64,000 nt of DNA, taken from Mucilaginibacter sp. OK098 (GTDB lineage Bacteria > Bacteroidota > Bacteroidia > Sphingobacteriales > Sphingobacteriaceae). Shown here piece after piece: positions 37,112 through 47,138 of the stretch. The first letter of the stretch is position 1. The number at the start of each line of letters is the position of its first letter. The notes under the pieces were generated by a model, which saw nothing but the letters and a program-made list of their open reading frames with translations, did no database searches and was not told the DNA's origin. The position numbers and the translations under genes were made by a program. The stretch is taken from assembly GCF_900142915.1 (NCBI RefSeq), contig NZ_FRCM01000005.1:372001-436000 (forward strand). The letters are read 5' to 3'.

Positions 37112-38974
37112 ATGAAAACATTTATAAGAAATATCTCAATAGTAACCATTGTATCGGGAGCGCTGCTTACTTCATGTAAGAAGGATTTTCTAAATACAAC
37201 GCCATTAAACCAGCCGTCGGCAGCGCTTACCTGGGCAGATCCTAATCTTTCTGAGAGTTATGTAACCGAGTTGTACAACGGCCTGGGTTCTGGCGTGATG
37301 GCCCAGGAAAATCAGGATGTCCGGACGGATAATGCGCTTTATAATTTTGGAAAACAGCCAATGATGGAGGGGAATATAACCCCGTCTACTATTGGCGACA
37401 CTTATGGGTCGTACGAGTGGAATTCGGTGTACGCCCGCATACGGTCGGCTAATATTGCTTTAGAGCAATTGGCTAAGAGCCCGATTGATAAAACGTTGGC
37501 CGACAGGCTAACAGGCGAAGCTTTGTTTATGCGTGCGTACTTTTACAATAACCTGTTGCGCTATTACGGTGGCGTTCCGCTTGTAAAATCGTCATATACG
37601 CTCAACTCGCCTGATCTTACGATTGCAAGAAGCAGTTACTCAGATTGTGTTGATTTTATAATAGCCGACCTCGACAAAGCCAGCACGCTGCTGCAAGGTA
37701 AAGCATTAGCACAAGGACGCGCTACAAGTGATGCCTGTTTGGCCCTAAAGGCCCGGGTGTTGGTATATGCTGCCAGCGATTTGCACGACATCCCGACTGC
37801 AAAGGGTAAATCAAGTCTTATATCTCAATTTGCTCATCCGGAGTTGTTGGGTTATGTAGATGGTGACCGCACCGCCCGCTGGCAAAAGGCGCAGGATGCA
37901 GCAAAAGCAGCACTGGCTTTAGGCAACTACGGTTATAAGCTTACTTTAGCATCTCCTGCATCTGCCGCAGATGGATTTACAAATTATCAAAATTCGTATT
38001 TATCAAGAAATGGCGGCGAAGCCGAATCTATATTCAGCCACTATTTGAATGCTGACAAATACGATGATGCTCAGTATTATTCGCGCAACAATGGTACTAA
38101 CGGGTACCACAGCTGGACATCGAGCGAACCAACCCAAGATTTGGTGGATGACTACGAAACATTGGATGGTACTGGGAAAGCATCTAAATTCGACTGGAGT
38201 AACCCTGCTGAAGCCGCCGCTCCTTATGCAAACAGGGACCCACGCTTTTATGCTTCTATTCTGTATGACGGCGCCCCCTGGAAACCGCGCACAACTGATG
38301 GGGCAGGTATTGACCCTTACGGCGAGATCCAGTTTGGCACCTATCAAATAGGTAGCGCAAGCAGCCCGACGCCTTATTTTGGTTTGGACACCCGGAACGG
38401 GCCGCTGGAAAACTGGAACGGGACCCGTACCGGTTATGCTATCAGGAAGTTTATGGATCCTAACCCGGCTATTGTAGATCAGAATATGCCTTCATTAGTG
38501 CCATCGCCTATGCTAAGGTACACCGAGGTTGTGTTTAATTATGTAGAAACATGCCTGGCCTTAGGTCAGGAAGGCGAAGCCAGGACCTGGCTCAACAAAA
38601 TTCGGTTCCGTTCCGGGATGCCTGCCATTACCGATGCCGGCGATGCTTTAGTACAACGTTACCGGAACGAACGTAATTTGGAATTGTTGTTTGAAGAACA
38701 ACGGTTTTACGATACCCGCCGCTGGATGATTGCGCCGCAAACGCTTGGAAATAAAGTGAGAATTATGAAGATTACGGGTACGTTAAAGGCCGGCAAAACA
38801 GTGAGCACCTACAGGTATAATACCGATAACTACAATTATACCTACACTGTTCAGGAACTTGACCCGGGAGTTGAAAACCGTTCATGGAATGACAAAGTTT
38901 ACTTCCCGCCAATTGCCAGGGATGAGATGAATAAAAATAATAAGTTAATTCAGAACCCGGGTTATACTAATTAA
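37112..38974 (+). CDS. susD: SusD/RagB-family glycan-binding lipoprotein
   Basis: 620 residues from the ATG at 37112 (MKTFIRNISIV). The signal peptide ends in the lipobox LLTSC, followed by KKDFLNTTPLNQPS, the usual SusD beginning. The body has TPR-like helices and the C-terminal RagB pattern RYNRNLELLFEEQRFYDTRRW (seen as RYRNERNLELLFEEQRF), ending in a typical IPxxE-like region (FPPIARDEMNKN). It is the surface-exposed lid that binds oligosaccharide over the SusC barrel. A terminator-like hairpin follows. Confidence 0.95.
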   Translation: MKTFIRNISIVTIVSGALLTSCKKDFLNTTPLNQPSAALTWADPNLSESYVTELYNGLGSGVMAQENQDVRTDNALYNFGKQPMMEGNITPSTIGDTYGSYEWNSVYARIRSANIALEQLAKSPIDKTLADRLTGEALFMRAYFYNNLLRYYGGVPLVKSSYTLNSPDLTIARSSYSDCVDFIIADLDKASTLLQGKALAQGRATSDACLALKARVLVYAASDLHDIPTAKGKSSLISQFAHPELLGYVDGDRTARWQKAQDAAKAALALGNYGYKLTLASPASAADGFTNYQNSYLSRNGGEAESIFSHYLNADKYDDAQYYSRNNGTNGYHSWTSSEPTQDLVDDYETLDGTGKASKFDWSNPAEAAAPYANRDPRFYASILYDGAPWKPRTTDGAGIDPYGEIQFGTYQIGSASSPTPYFGLDTRNGPLENWNGTRTGYAIRKFMDPNPAIVDQNMPSLVPSPMLRYTEVVFNYVETCLALGQEGEARTWLNKIRFRSGMPAITDAGDALVQRYRNERNLELLFEEQRFYDTRRWMIAPQTLGNKVRIMKITGTLKAGKTVSTYRYNTDNYNYTYTVQELDPGVENRSWNDKVYFPPIARDEMNKNNKLIQNPGYTN

Positions 38975-39003
38975 AGAGATTAAAATTCTATATCTTTAAT
39001 GTG

Positions 39004-39042
39004 AAGAATGCCGGGTGTTAAATACCGGCATTCTTTAATTTT
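39004..39042 (+). terminator. Terminator or attenuator after susD
   Basis: AAGAATGCCGG pairs with CCGGCATTCTT around a 10-nt loop, followed by TTAATTTTT. Placed between susD and the UnbV lipoprotein gene, it would raise susCD expression relative to the downstream genes. Confidence 0.75.
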
Positions 39043-39069
39043 TAACCTGTTATTTAAGCTCAAAATTTG

Positions 39070-42000
39070 GTGAACATTTACAATAGAATATTTATTCAGC
39101 TGCTTTCTGCAGGTATCATAACATTAATGGGGTGCAGCCACAAGGCTGAAAATAAAGACGCTGACAGCAATAATGCCAACCCCTTATTTACCCTGTTAAC
39201 ACCCGAGCAAACCCATGTGGATTTTAGTAATACACTAACTGAAGGTTTGAATACAAATGTGTTGATGTATGAATACTTTTATAATGGCGGGGGGGTAGCT
39301 ATAGGTGATTTGAACGGAGATGGTTTACAGGACCTGTATTTTACCGGCAACATGACCGATAATAAAATGTACCTTAATAAAGGCCATATGCAGTTTGCTG
39401 ATATAACAGCTATTGCAGATGCGGCTGGCCGGCCAGGCCCATGGAAAACAGGGGTAACAATGGTTGATATAAACGGCGACGGCAAACTAGATATTTATGT
39501 TTGTTATTCAGGAAATGTTGGGCCTGCAAAACGCGAAAATCAATTGTTTATTAACCAGGGAAATGATAAAGACGGGATCCCTCATTTTACTGAGGAAGCA
39601 CAGAAATATGGATTAGCCGACCAGGGATACAGTACCCAGGCTGTTTTTTTTGATTATGACAGGGATGGCGACCTGGATATGTTTTTACTGAATCACAGCC
39701 CCATCCAGCTGCCTATTTTGGATGAGGTGAATACTGTTGCAGCGCTGAAAAAATCAAACTCTCCAAACGGAGTCAGACTGTACAGGAATGATAATGGCGT
39801 TTTTAAAAATGTAACTGAACAAGCTGGAATAAGCAGTTCTGACCTTACTTATGGGCTTGGGGCTGCAATAGCTGATATTAATGGAGACGGCTGGCCCGAT
39901 ATTTATATTTCCAATGATTACAGTATACCCGACTTTATGTACATCAACAACGGGGATGGTACCTTCACTAATAAATTACAATCGTCATTAGGGCATACTT
40001 CGGAGTTTTCAATGGGCGATAATATATCGGATATCAACAATGATGGCTTACCCGATATTTTTACACTTGACATGCTTCCGGAAGGAAACCACAGGCAAAA
40101 ATTATTGTTTGCGCCTGATAATTATGAAAAATTCGACTTAACCCTGCACACTGGGTTTTACTACCAATATATGCGCAACATGCTGCATATAAACAATGGC
40201 AACGGCACCTTTAGCGAGGTTGGTCAGCTATCAGGTATTTCAAATACCGACTGGAGCTGGGCCCCTTTGTTTGCCGATTATGATAACGACGGATGGAAAG
40301 ACCTTTTTGTAACCAACGGTTATACCCGCGATTTTACAAATATGGACTTTATGAAATATATGGGTGACTACCTGAAGGACAGGAGGCTGATGCGTAAGGA
40401 TATTTATAACCTGGTGCAGCAAATACCTTCATCGCAGGTAAGCAGTTACTTTTTTAAAAATAATGGTGATCTTACCTTTACCAACACCAGTGCATCATGG
40501 GGGATCTCGCAATCATCAAACAGCAATGGCGCGGCCTATGTTGATCTGGATAATGATGGTGATCTTGACCTGGTTGTTAACAATATTAACCAGCCTGCAT
40601 TTATCTACCAAAACGAAGCAAACAAACAATTAAGTAACCATTACCTGCAGCTAAAGCTGGAAGGCGCCGGCAAAAACACGCAGGGAATAGGTGCAAAAGT
40701 TACTATCTACGTAAAAAATAAAATGCAATACCTTGAGCAAATGCCAAGCAGGGGCTTTCAGTCAAGCGTATCAGCAATATTGCATTTTGGGTTGGGGAAA
40801 GATAAGCAGGTAGATTCTTTACGCATAGTATGGCAACAAGGAAAGCAACAGGTAATAAAGAATGTAAAAGCCGACCAGCAATTAACCCTTAACGAGAAAA
40901 ATGCGTCGGGCAGCTATCAGGCGCCTGTACCGATAAAAACTATTTTTACAGAAGTGCAATCTCCGGTAATCAATAAAAAGGGAAAAAATAAAACCAATGA
41001 TTTTAAAAGACAGCCACTAATGGTGAACCCGCTGTCGTTTTCAGGCCCATGTATTATAAAAGGAGATGTTAACGGTGATGGTTTAGAAGACGTTTATGTT
41101 GGCGGTGAAGATGGTAAAGCAGGCAGCATATACCTGCAGCAAAAGGACCTGGCATTTGTTTTAAAACCTGAACCGGCGTTTGAAGCTGACAAAAAAAGCG
41201 ATGATGCAGGTGCTGTCTTTTTTGATGCCAATGGTGATGGTAAACCCGATCTCTACGTATGCTCCGGTGGCTATGGCGACTTTACGCCTGATGATGCGCT
41301 GCTGCAGGACCGCCTCTATATTAATGATGGTAAGGGCAATTTTACCCGCGCTAAAAACAGCCTGCCAAAAATGCTGAGCAGCAAGGGCTGCGTAAAAGCG
41401 GCCGATATAAATGGCGACGGCTTCCCCGACCTGTTTGTTGGCGGCAGGGTAATTCCCGGCAGGTATCCCGAAATGCCTCAAAGCTATATCCTGATAAATG
41501 ATGGCAAAGGACATTTTACTGATGAAACTGTAAAATACAATCCGCAGCTGCAGCATATAGGAATGGTGAGCGATGCGGCATGGGTTGATATGAACGGTGA
41601 TAAAAAGCCCGACCTGGTGTTGGTTGGCGAATGGATGCCGGTTACTATCCTGATCAATTCAAACGGTAAACTGGTAAACAGCACCAATACTTATTTTGAC
41701 AAGCCTCAGAGCGGCTGGTGGAACAAGATCCTGGTTGATGATTTTAACCACGATGGGCACCCCGATTTGATCATCGGGAACACCGGGCTAAATACACAGT
41801 GTAAAGTTTCAGACAAGGAGCCAGCCGAGATGTACTATAAGGATTTTGACGATAATGGATCTGTTGATCCGGTGTTCTGTTTTTATATCCAAGGCAAAAG
41901 CTATCCGTATGTAACCCGCGATGAGTTATTTGACCAGATAAGTATGATGCGTTCCCGTTTTGCTGATTATAAAAGCTATTCAGATGCATCTCTTAGCGAT

Positions 42001-42405
42001 ATATTCACTACGCTTGAGCTACAGGGAGCGGGGCATCTATCTGCCAATAACCTTTTAACAACCTGTTTTTTAAGCGATGCAAAAGGAAAACTGCACGCTT
42101 CGGCCTTACCGTTGCAGGTGCAATCCTCGCCGGTGTACACTATTACTGAACTGGATTATGACCACGATGGTAACCAGGACCTGCTGTTGTGTGGCAATAT
42201 AAACCGGGCCAGGCTGCGCATGGGTAAATCTGACGCCAACTACGGCATGCTATTAAAAGGTGATGGTAAGGGGCATTTTCAATACATCCCGCAGCAGCTA
42301 TCAGGTTTTAAACTTTGGGGCGATGTAAGGAGCGTGATAGAAATAAATAAAACCCTGTTATTCGGGATCAATCAAGTTGGGGTAAAAGCCTATAAAGAAA
42401 ACTAA
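39070..42405 (+). CDS. FG-GAP/VCBS propeller lipoprotein with a central UnbV/ASPIC domain
   Basis: About 1111 residues. No ATG start fits: GTG at 39070 or TTG at 39067 is used. The signal ends in a lipobox (LMGCS), so the protein is a lipoprotein, probably on the cell surface. Seven calcium-binding DxNxDGxxD motifs (for example DLNGDGLQDLYF) precede an ASPIC/UnbV domain (GIGAKVTIYVKNKMQYLEQM to LRIVWQQGKQQ). About seven more motifs follow, so two propellers flank it. Function is unknown; glycan or protein binding at the surface is likely. It follows susCD and precedes the haloperoxidase-like gene. Confidence 0.85.
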   Translation: MNIYNRIFIQLLSAGIITLMGCSHKAENKDADSNNANPLFTLLTPEQTHVDFSNTLTEGLNTNVLMYEYFYNGGGVAIGDLNGDGLQDLYFTGNMTDNKMYLNKGHMQFADITAIADAAGRPGPWKTGVTMVDINGDGKLDIYVCYSGNVGPAKRENQLFINQGNDKDGIPHFTEEAQKYGLADQGYSTQAVFFDYDRDGDLDMFLLNHSPIQLPILDEVNTVAALKKSNSPNGVRLYRNDNGVFKNVTEQAGISSSDLTYGLGAAIADINGDGWPDIYISNDYSIPDFMYINNGDGTFTNKLQSSLGHTSEFSMGDNISDINNDGLPDIFTLDMLPEGNHRQKLLFAPDNYEKFDLTLHTGFYYQYMRNMLHINNGNGTFSEVGQLSGISNTDWSWAPLFADYDNDGWKDLFVTNGYTRDFTNMDFMKYMGDYLKDRRLMRKDIYNLVQQIPSSQVSSYFFKNNGDLTFTNTSASWGISQSSNSNGAAYVDLDNDGDLDLVVNNINQPAFIYQNEANKQLSNHYLQLKLEGAGKNTQGIGAKVTIYVKNKMQYLEQMPSRGFQSSVSAILHFGLGKDKQVDSLRIVWQQGKQQVIKNVKADQQLTLNEKNASGSYQAPVPIKTIFTEVQSPVINKKGKNKTNDFKRQPLMVNPLSFSGPCIIKGDVNGDGLEDVYVGGEDGKAGSIYLQQKDLAFVLKPEPAFEADKKSDDAGAVFFDANGDGKPDLYVCSGGYGDFTPDDALLQDRLYINDGKGNFTRAKNSLPKMLSSKGCVKAADINGDGFPDLFVGGRVIPGRYPEMPQSYILINDGKGHFTDETVKYNPQLQHIGMVSDAAWVDMNGDKKPDLVLVGEWMPVTILINSNGKLVNSTNTYFDKPQSGWWNKILVDDFNHDGHPDLIIGNTGLNTQCKVSDKEPAEMYYKDFDDNGSVDPVFCFYIQGKSYPYVTRDELFDQISMMRSRFADYKSYSDASLSDIFTTLELQGAGHLSANNLLTTCFLSDAKGKLHASALPLQVQSSPVYTITELDYDHDGNQDLLLCGNINRARLRMGKSDANYGMLLKGDGKGHFQYIPQQLSGFKLWGDVRSVIEINKTLLFGINQVGVKAYKEN

Positions 42406-42414
42406 AATAAACAA

Positions 42415-43749
42415 ATGAGATTTAAGGCATTTTTAACAATTATCCTGTTTGCTGTTGGCGTTTTATACAATAGTTGCAGCAGTAAAAAGCAGCCTGTATT
42501 AACAAGCGCCGATATTACCAAGGTAATAAACAGGGTAACGCTTGGAATGGTACATGACGTAACCAACCCACCGCTGGCTGCCCGTTTTTTTGCATACACA
42601 TGCCTTGCCGGTTACGAAGTAGTGGCAGAGAATGACAAAAACATAAAAAGCATGCACGGTGTTTTAAACGAATATCCTGACATTAAAAAACCGGATTTTG
42701 CAAATGGTTATAATTACCAGCTAAGTGCCTTGGTTGCCATGATGGAAACTGCCGGTAAAATGCAACCTACAGGTAGTTCAATGATAAAATATGAGCAGGA
42801 ACTGCTTGACTCATGCCGGAAAATTGGTTTTACTGATGAGGTAATTGATAGCTCCAAACATTACGGGCAAGCCATTAGTAAGAAAATACTGGCCTACGCA
42901 AAAAAGGATAAATATAACCGCATCAGTAATTACAAACGGTTTACACCAGCCGGTGCAGACAGCACCTGGGACCCAACACCCCCGGCATATATGGCCCCGG
43001 TTGAGCCCTATTTTAATACTGTGAGGCCGTTAATAATTAAATCGTCCACGCAGTTTCTGCCTGGTCCGCCTATCCCGTTTTCTACCGATAAAAATTCTGC
43101 CTTTTATAAGTTTTTGATCATGAATTACAAGGCAAGCGGAAACGCTTTAACCATGGAGCAGAAGACAATTGCAAATTTTTGGGATTGCAATCCCTTTGCT
43201 TTACAGGATAACGGGCACATGCTTATCGGCTTGAAAAAGATTTCGCCGGGAGCGCATTGGCTGGGCATTACGGGAATAGCTTGTGCACAGGCAAAAACGG
43301 GTTTTTCAAAGGCCATGGAAATTCATACCGTGGTGGCTGCAGGCTTGCTTGATGCCTTTATTTCCTGCTGGGAAGATAAATACCGTACTAACCGCATCCG
43401 CCCGGAGACGGCCATCCGCAGGTATATTGATATCAACTGGAAACCGTTGCTGCAAACACCACCGTTCCCTGAATATATCAGTGGGCACTCCATAGCCTCT
43501 GCCACATCTGCTGTGATCCTTACGCATTATTTTGGCGATAATTTTCAATATACTGATGATACTGAGGCGGGTTACGGTGTGCCTCCAAGGCATTTCACCT
43601 CATTTACGCAGGCTGCAAAAGAAGCTGCTATTTCCAGGTTTTGGGGTGGCATCCACTTTATGGACGCTATTGATAATGGCTTTACCCAGGGTGTAAAAAT
43701 TGGCAACTGGGTAGTGGATAAAGTAAGCGCCCCCAAAAAAACATCATAA
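42415..43749 (+). CDS. Vanadium-dependent haloperoxidase/PAP2-like lipoprotein
   Basis: 444 residues with a lipobox (YNSC). The PAP2/vanadate motifs are complete: K322-x6-R329-P in EDKYRTNRIRP, S-G-H358 in YISGHSIAS, and S-R408-x5-H414-x3-D418 in SRFWGGIHFMD. These bind phosphate or vanadate, so it is either a phosphatase or a haloperoxidase. The long helical N-terminal part resembles the haloperoxidase side. The gene starts 10 bp after the UnbV lipoprotein gene, so the two are probably translated together. This pair beside susCD recurs in related genomes as far as I recall; its role in glycan use is not established. Confidence 0.85.
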   Translation: MRFKAFLTIILFAVGVLYNSCSSKKQPVLTSADITKVINRVTLGMVHDVTNPPLAARFFAYTCLAGYEVVAENDKNIKSMHGVLNEYPDIKKPDFANGYNYQLSALVAMMETAGKMQPTGSSMIKYEQELLDSCRKIGFTDEVIDSSKHYGQAISKKILAYAKKDKYNRISNYKRFTPAGADSTWDPTPPAYMAPVEPYFNTVRPLIIKSSTQFLPGPPIPFSTDKNSAFYKFLIMNYKASGNALTMEQKTIANFWDCNPFALQDNGHMLIGLKKISPGAHWLGITGIACAQAKTGFSKAMEIHTVVAAGLLDAFISCWEDKYRTNRIRPETAIRRYIDINWKPLLQTPPFPEYISGHSIASATSAVILTHYFGDNFQYTDDTEAGYGVPPRHFTSFTQAAKEAAISRFWGGIHFMDAIDNGFTQGVKIGNWVVDKVSAPKKTS

Positions 43750-43758
43750 ATAAGCCAC

Positions 43759-43792
43759 TGCATGGTAGTGAACGATGTATCGCTATCATGCA
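43759..43792. repeat. Hairpin between the haloperoxidase-like and GH2 genes
   Basis: TGCATGGTAG and CTATCATGCA form a 10-bp stem with one G-T pair and a 14-nt loop. It lacks a T run, so it may protect or process the mRNA rather than end it. Confidence 0.45.
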
Positions 43793-43847
43793 TTACGGCT
43801 GTAATAACTAAACTGTCAGACTAACAATAAAAACAATAAACAAAGTG

Positions 43848-46800
43848 ATGTTTAAAAACCAAATTGCAAAAACCGTTCTTATTTTGATATTTGCCTTTAG
43901 TGGCAAGGCGGCTATTGCCCAAATGCGATCTGCAAGCTGGCTTACAAAAACCGACACGGCATTTATTCCCAAAGAAATTGAGGATCCTGAATGCATCGGC
44001 ATAAATAAACTACCTGCCCATGCCACCTTAATGCCTTATGCAAATTTAACAGAGGCGTTAAAGGCAAACCGCCATGCATCAACCTACGCCAAAACGCTTA
44101 ACGGCCTATGGAAGTTTAACTGGGTTGGCTGGCCGCAGCAACGCCCGGTTGATTTTTATAAAACAACTTACAATGTTGATAAATGGGCAAACATAAAAGT
44201 GCCATCCAACTGGCAGATTGAGGGTTATGGTACGCCTTACTACAGTAATTACAACTATATTTTTCAGAAGGATTTCCCCCGCGTAATGACAACGCCGCCG
44301 GTAAGTTTTACCGCTTATAAAGAAAGAAACCCGGTAGGCAGTTACAGGCGTAATTTTGAAGTGCCCGCAAACTGGAATGGCCGCCGCATTTTTGTAACCT
44401 TTGATGGGGTTGACGCCGGATTTTTTCTGTGGGTTAACGGTAAAAAAGTTGGTTACAGCGTTAACAGCCGCAATGCTGCCGATTTTGATATAACCAATTT
44501 TGTAAAACCCGGCAGCAACGTTATTGCTGTTGAGGTTTATCGTTTTACAACCGGCACCTACCTGGAAGATCAGGACATGTGGCGTTTGAGCGGGATCTTT
44601 AGAAATGTTACCTTATGGAGCTCGCCGCAGCAACACATCCGCGATTTTTTTGTAAAAACCAATTTTGATGGTGCATTCAATAATGCTACGTTAGAGGTTG
44701 TTGGTAAAGTGAAGAATTTCGGCAACGTAGCTACCAAACCGCGCCGTTTAGCTGTTGACCTTTATGACAACGACAAACTGGTTGATAACGCAAAAGGCTC
44801 GGTTGAAATTCCTGCATTAAAGCCAGGGGCCGAAGTAGCTTTAACCGTTCAAATCCCGGTAATCCATCCACGCAAATGGACAGCGGAAACACCGGCGCTT
44901 TATACTACTGTTATTTCTATAAAAGATAAAGATCAAACCATTGAAACTGTTTCAACCAGAACTGGTTTCCGCAAAGTTGAGATTAAAGGAAGAATATTCC
45001 TGGTAAATGGAGTGCCTGTAAAGCTTAAAGGAGTAAACCGCCATGAGAACTGGCCTGATGTTGGCCACGCCATTACTGAGGCGCAAATGATTAAGGATAT
45101 CGTACTGATCAAACAAGCTAATTGTAACCATGTAAGAACCTGCCATTACTCTGATGACCCAAGGTGGTATGAGCTTTGCGATGAATATGGGATCTACCTG
45201 GTTGCGGAGGCAAACCTTGAATGCCACGGTGCCTGGGATGAGTTTAATGAAGACCCGCGCATAAAGGCTGCTATTATTGACCGTAATGTGGCGAACGTTG
45301 AGAATTTTAAAAATCATCCTTCAGTAATCATCTGGTCGTTAGGAAACGAGTGCGGCAGCGGCGGTTCAAATTTCAGGGCGGCGTTAAATATTATTAAAGG
45401 TATTGACCCTGACCGTCCAACGCATTACCAGGGCTTTGGGATAGGGGATCAAAATCCTGCCGATATGGATAGCGAAATGTATACATCGCTGGATCAGGTT
45501 GAAAAATATGCCACTGATGATAAGCTGACCAAGCCATTTTACCTTTGCGAATATGCCCACGCTATGTTTAATTCAATGGGCAGCGTTGCAGACTATAACG
45601 ACCTGTTTGATAAATATCCAAATTTATTAGGTGGTTGTATCTGGGAGTGGCAGGACCAGGGTATCTACAATAAATTCGACCCTAAGCATCCTATTATAGC
45701 ATTTGGTGGTGGCTTTGGTGAAACGCCGAACGATCATTACTTTATTCACAAAGGCGTTGTTTTTTCGGATCGCTCACTTAAACCGCACTTTCCGGAATTA
45801 AAGCATGCTTACCAATGGATCAGTATTAAACCTGCTGATTTATCAAAAGGGATAATAAATATTCATAACCGCTACCAGTTTATCAGCCTGGATGGTTTTG
45901 CAGCAAGTTGGAGCTTAACTGAAAATGGTTTGGAAATAAGTAAAGGCACTTTACCTGTTGGCCACATTACTCCGGGTAAATCAGAAGATGTAAAAGTACC
46001 TTACCAATTTACACCTAAACCGGGTGCGGAATACTTTTTAAGAGTTTCTTTCATAACAACAAAAGATGAGCTATGGGCTAAAAATGGCTACGAGATTGCT
46101 TCGCAGCAGCTTGCTTTACCGGTAGTTGGTGCGGTTGCGGCAGAAAGTGAAAAGAATGTTAGTGCACCGGTAAAAGCATCAAATGACGATAATAATATTT
46201 ATGTGGACGGTAAAGATTTTAGCCTTGTTTTCAGTAAAACAAAAGGAACGTTCACCGAAATAAAGAGCCATAACAACAATATGCTTACCGGCCAGGGCGG
46301 CCCCATGCTACATTTATGGCGTGCGCCACACCGGAAAGATGATATGTGGGCAAATGAATCGTGGGATAAATACGGACTTAAGAAATTAGTATGGTCGGTA
46401 ACCAAAACTTCATTTAAACAGAAGGATGATAATAACGTGGAGATTCGTGCAGAACTTGAGGGAAAGGGCGAAAACGGTTTTGTGGTAACCCATAAAGTGG
46501 ACTATGAAATAAGCGGAGATGGAACAATAAAAGTGGGTAATGATGTTTCGTTCAATAACACAACCATCCCACTTGCAAGAATAGGGGTGCGTTTTATGTT
46601 GGATAAAGATTATAATCAGTTCAATTATTTTGGCAGAGGGCCAATGGAAAACTATTCAGACCGTAAGCTGGGTTTTGATGTTGGACAGTACCAAAGTACA
46701 GTTGCGCAGCAGCTAACCCCGTATGAAAAACCGATGGAAGCCGGTAACCATGAAGATGTGCGCTGGGCCAGGGTAAGCTCAAACACAGGGTCATCATTTA

Positions 46801-47030
46801 CGGTAAAAAAAGATACGGCGCTTTTGCAGGTAGCCGCATTGCCGTACAGCGATGAAGAAATGGAAAATGTGGAGTATCGCATTGACCTGCCAAAAAGCAA
46901 GGCAACCGTAGTATGTATTGATGCACACACGCTTGGTGTTGGTTCATATTCATGCGGACCTATACCAATGGCATCGTGCATCCCGCTCTCTGAGCCGCAA
47001 AAGTTTAGTTACATTATAAATATAAAGTAA
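43848..47030 (+). CDS. Glycoside hydrolase family 2, LacZ-type beta-galactosidase
   Basis: 1060 residues from the ATG at 43848, with a signal peptide (KTVLILIFAFSGKAAIAQ). Domain order is sugar-binding jelly roll, Ig-like domain, TIM barrel, second Ig-like domain and beta-galactosidase small chain. The acid/base glutamate lies in IIWSLGNECGSGGS and the nucleophile in YLCEYAHAMFNSMG. The small-chain mark YFGRGPMENYSDRK is present, as in E. coli LacZ (1024 residues). It should release beta-linked galactose in the periplasm. It is the first of three GH2 genes in the PUL. Confidence 0.93.
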   Translation: MFKNQIAKTVLILIFAFSGKAAIAQMRSASWLTKTDTAFIPKEIEDPECIGINKLPAHATLMPYANLTEALKANRHASTYAKTLNGLWKFNWVGWPQQRPVDFYKTTYNVDKWANIKVPSNWQIEGYGTPYYSNYNYIFQKDFPRVMTTPPVSFTAYKERNPVGSYRRNFEVPANWNGRRIFVTFDGVDAGFFLWVNGKKVGYSVNSRNAADFDITNFVKPGSNVIAVEVYRFTTGTYLEDQDMWRLSGIFRNVTLWSSPQQHIRDFFVKTNFDGAFNNATLEVVGKVKNFGNVATKPRRLAVDLYDNDKLVDNAKGSVEIPALKPGAEVALTVQIPVIHPRKWTAETPALYTTVISIKDKDQTIETVSTRTGFRKVEIKGRIFLVNGVPVKLKGVNRHENWPDVGHAITEAQMIKDIVLIKQANCNHVRTCHYSDDPRWYELCDEYGIYLVAEANLECHGAWDEFNEDPRIKAAIIDRNVANVENFKNHPSVIIWSLGNECGSGGSNFRAALNIIKGIDPDRPTHYQGFGIGDQNPADMDSEMYTSLDQVEKYATDDKLTKPFYLCEYAHAMFNSMGSVADYNDLFDKYPNLLGGCIWEWQDQGIYNKFDPKHPIIAFGGGFGETPNDHYFIHKGVVFSDRSLKPHFPELKHAYQWISIKPADLSKGIINIHNRYQFISLDGFAASWSLTENGLEISKGTLPVGHITPGKSEDVKVPYQFTPKPGAEYFLRVSFITTKDELWAKNGYEIASQQLALPVVGAVAAESEKNVSAPVKASNDDNNIYVDGKDFSLVFSKTKGTFTEIKSHNNNMLTGQGGPMLHLWRAPHRKDDMWANESWDKYGLKKLVWSVTKTSFKQKDDNNVEIRAELEGKGENGFVVTHKVDYEISGDGTIKVGNDVSFNNTTIPLARIGVRFMLDKDYNQFNYFGRGPMENYSDRKLGFDVGQYQSTVAQQLTPYEKPMEAGNHEDVRWARVSSNTGSSFTVKKDTALLQVAALPYSDEEMENVEYRIDLPKSKATVVCIDAHTLGVGSYSCGPIPMASCIPLSEPQKFSYIINIK

Positions 47031-47051
47031 CCGGCTTATTAATAGATAAGA

Positions 47052-47092
47052 AGTAAGGGTACAAAGAAACTTTCTTTGTACCCTTACTCTTT
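47052..47092 (+). terminator. Strong hairpin terminator after the LacZ-type gene
   Basis: A perfect 17-bp stem (AGTAAGGGTACAAAGAA and its complement) closes a 3-nt loop and is followed by CTTTT. It separates the LacZ-type gene from the esterase gene. Confidence 0.8.
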
Positions 47093-47138
47093 TAACCTGA
47101 TTGCCGTATCTTGCTGCTACCATCTCCGATTTAACAAT

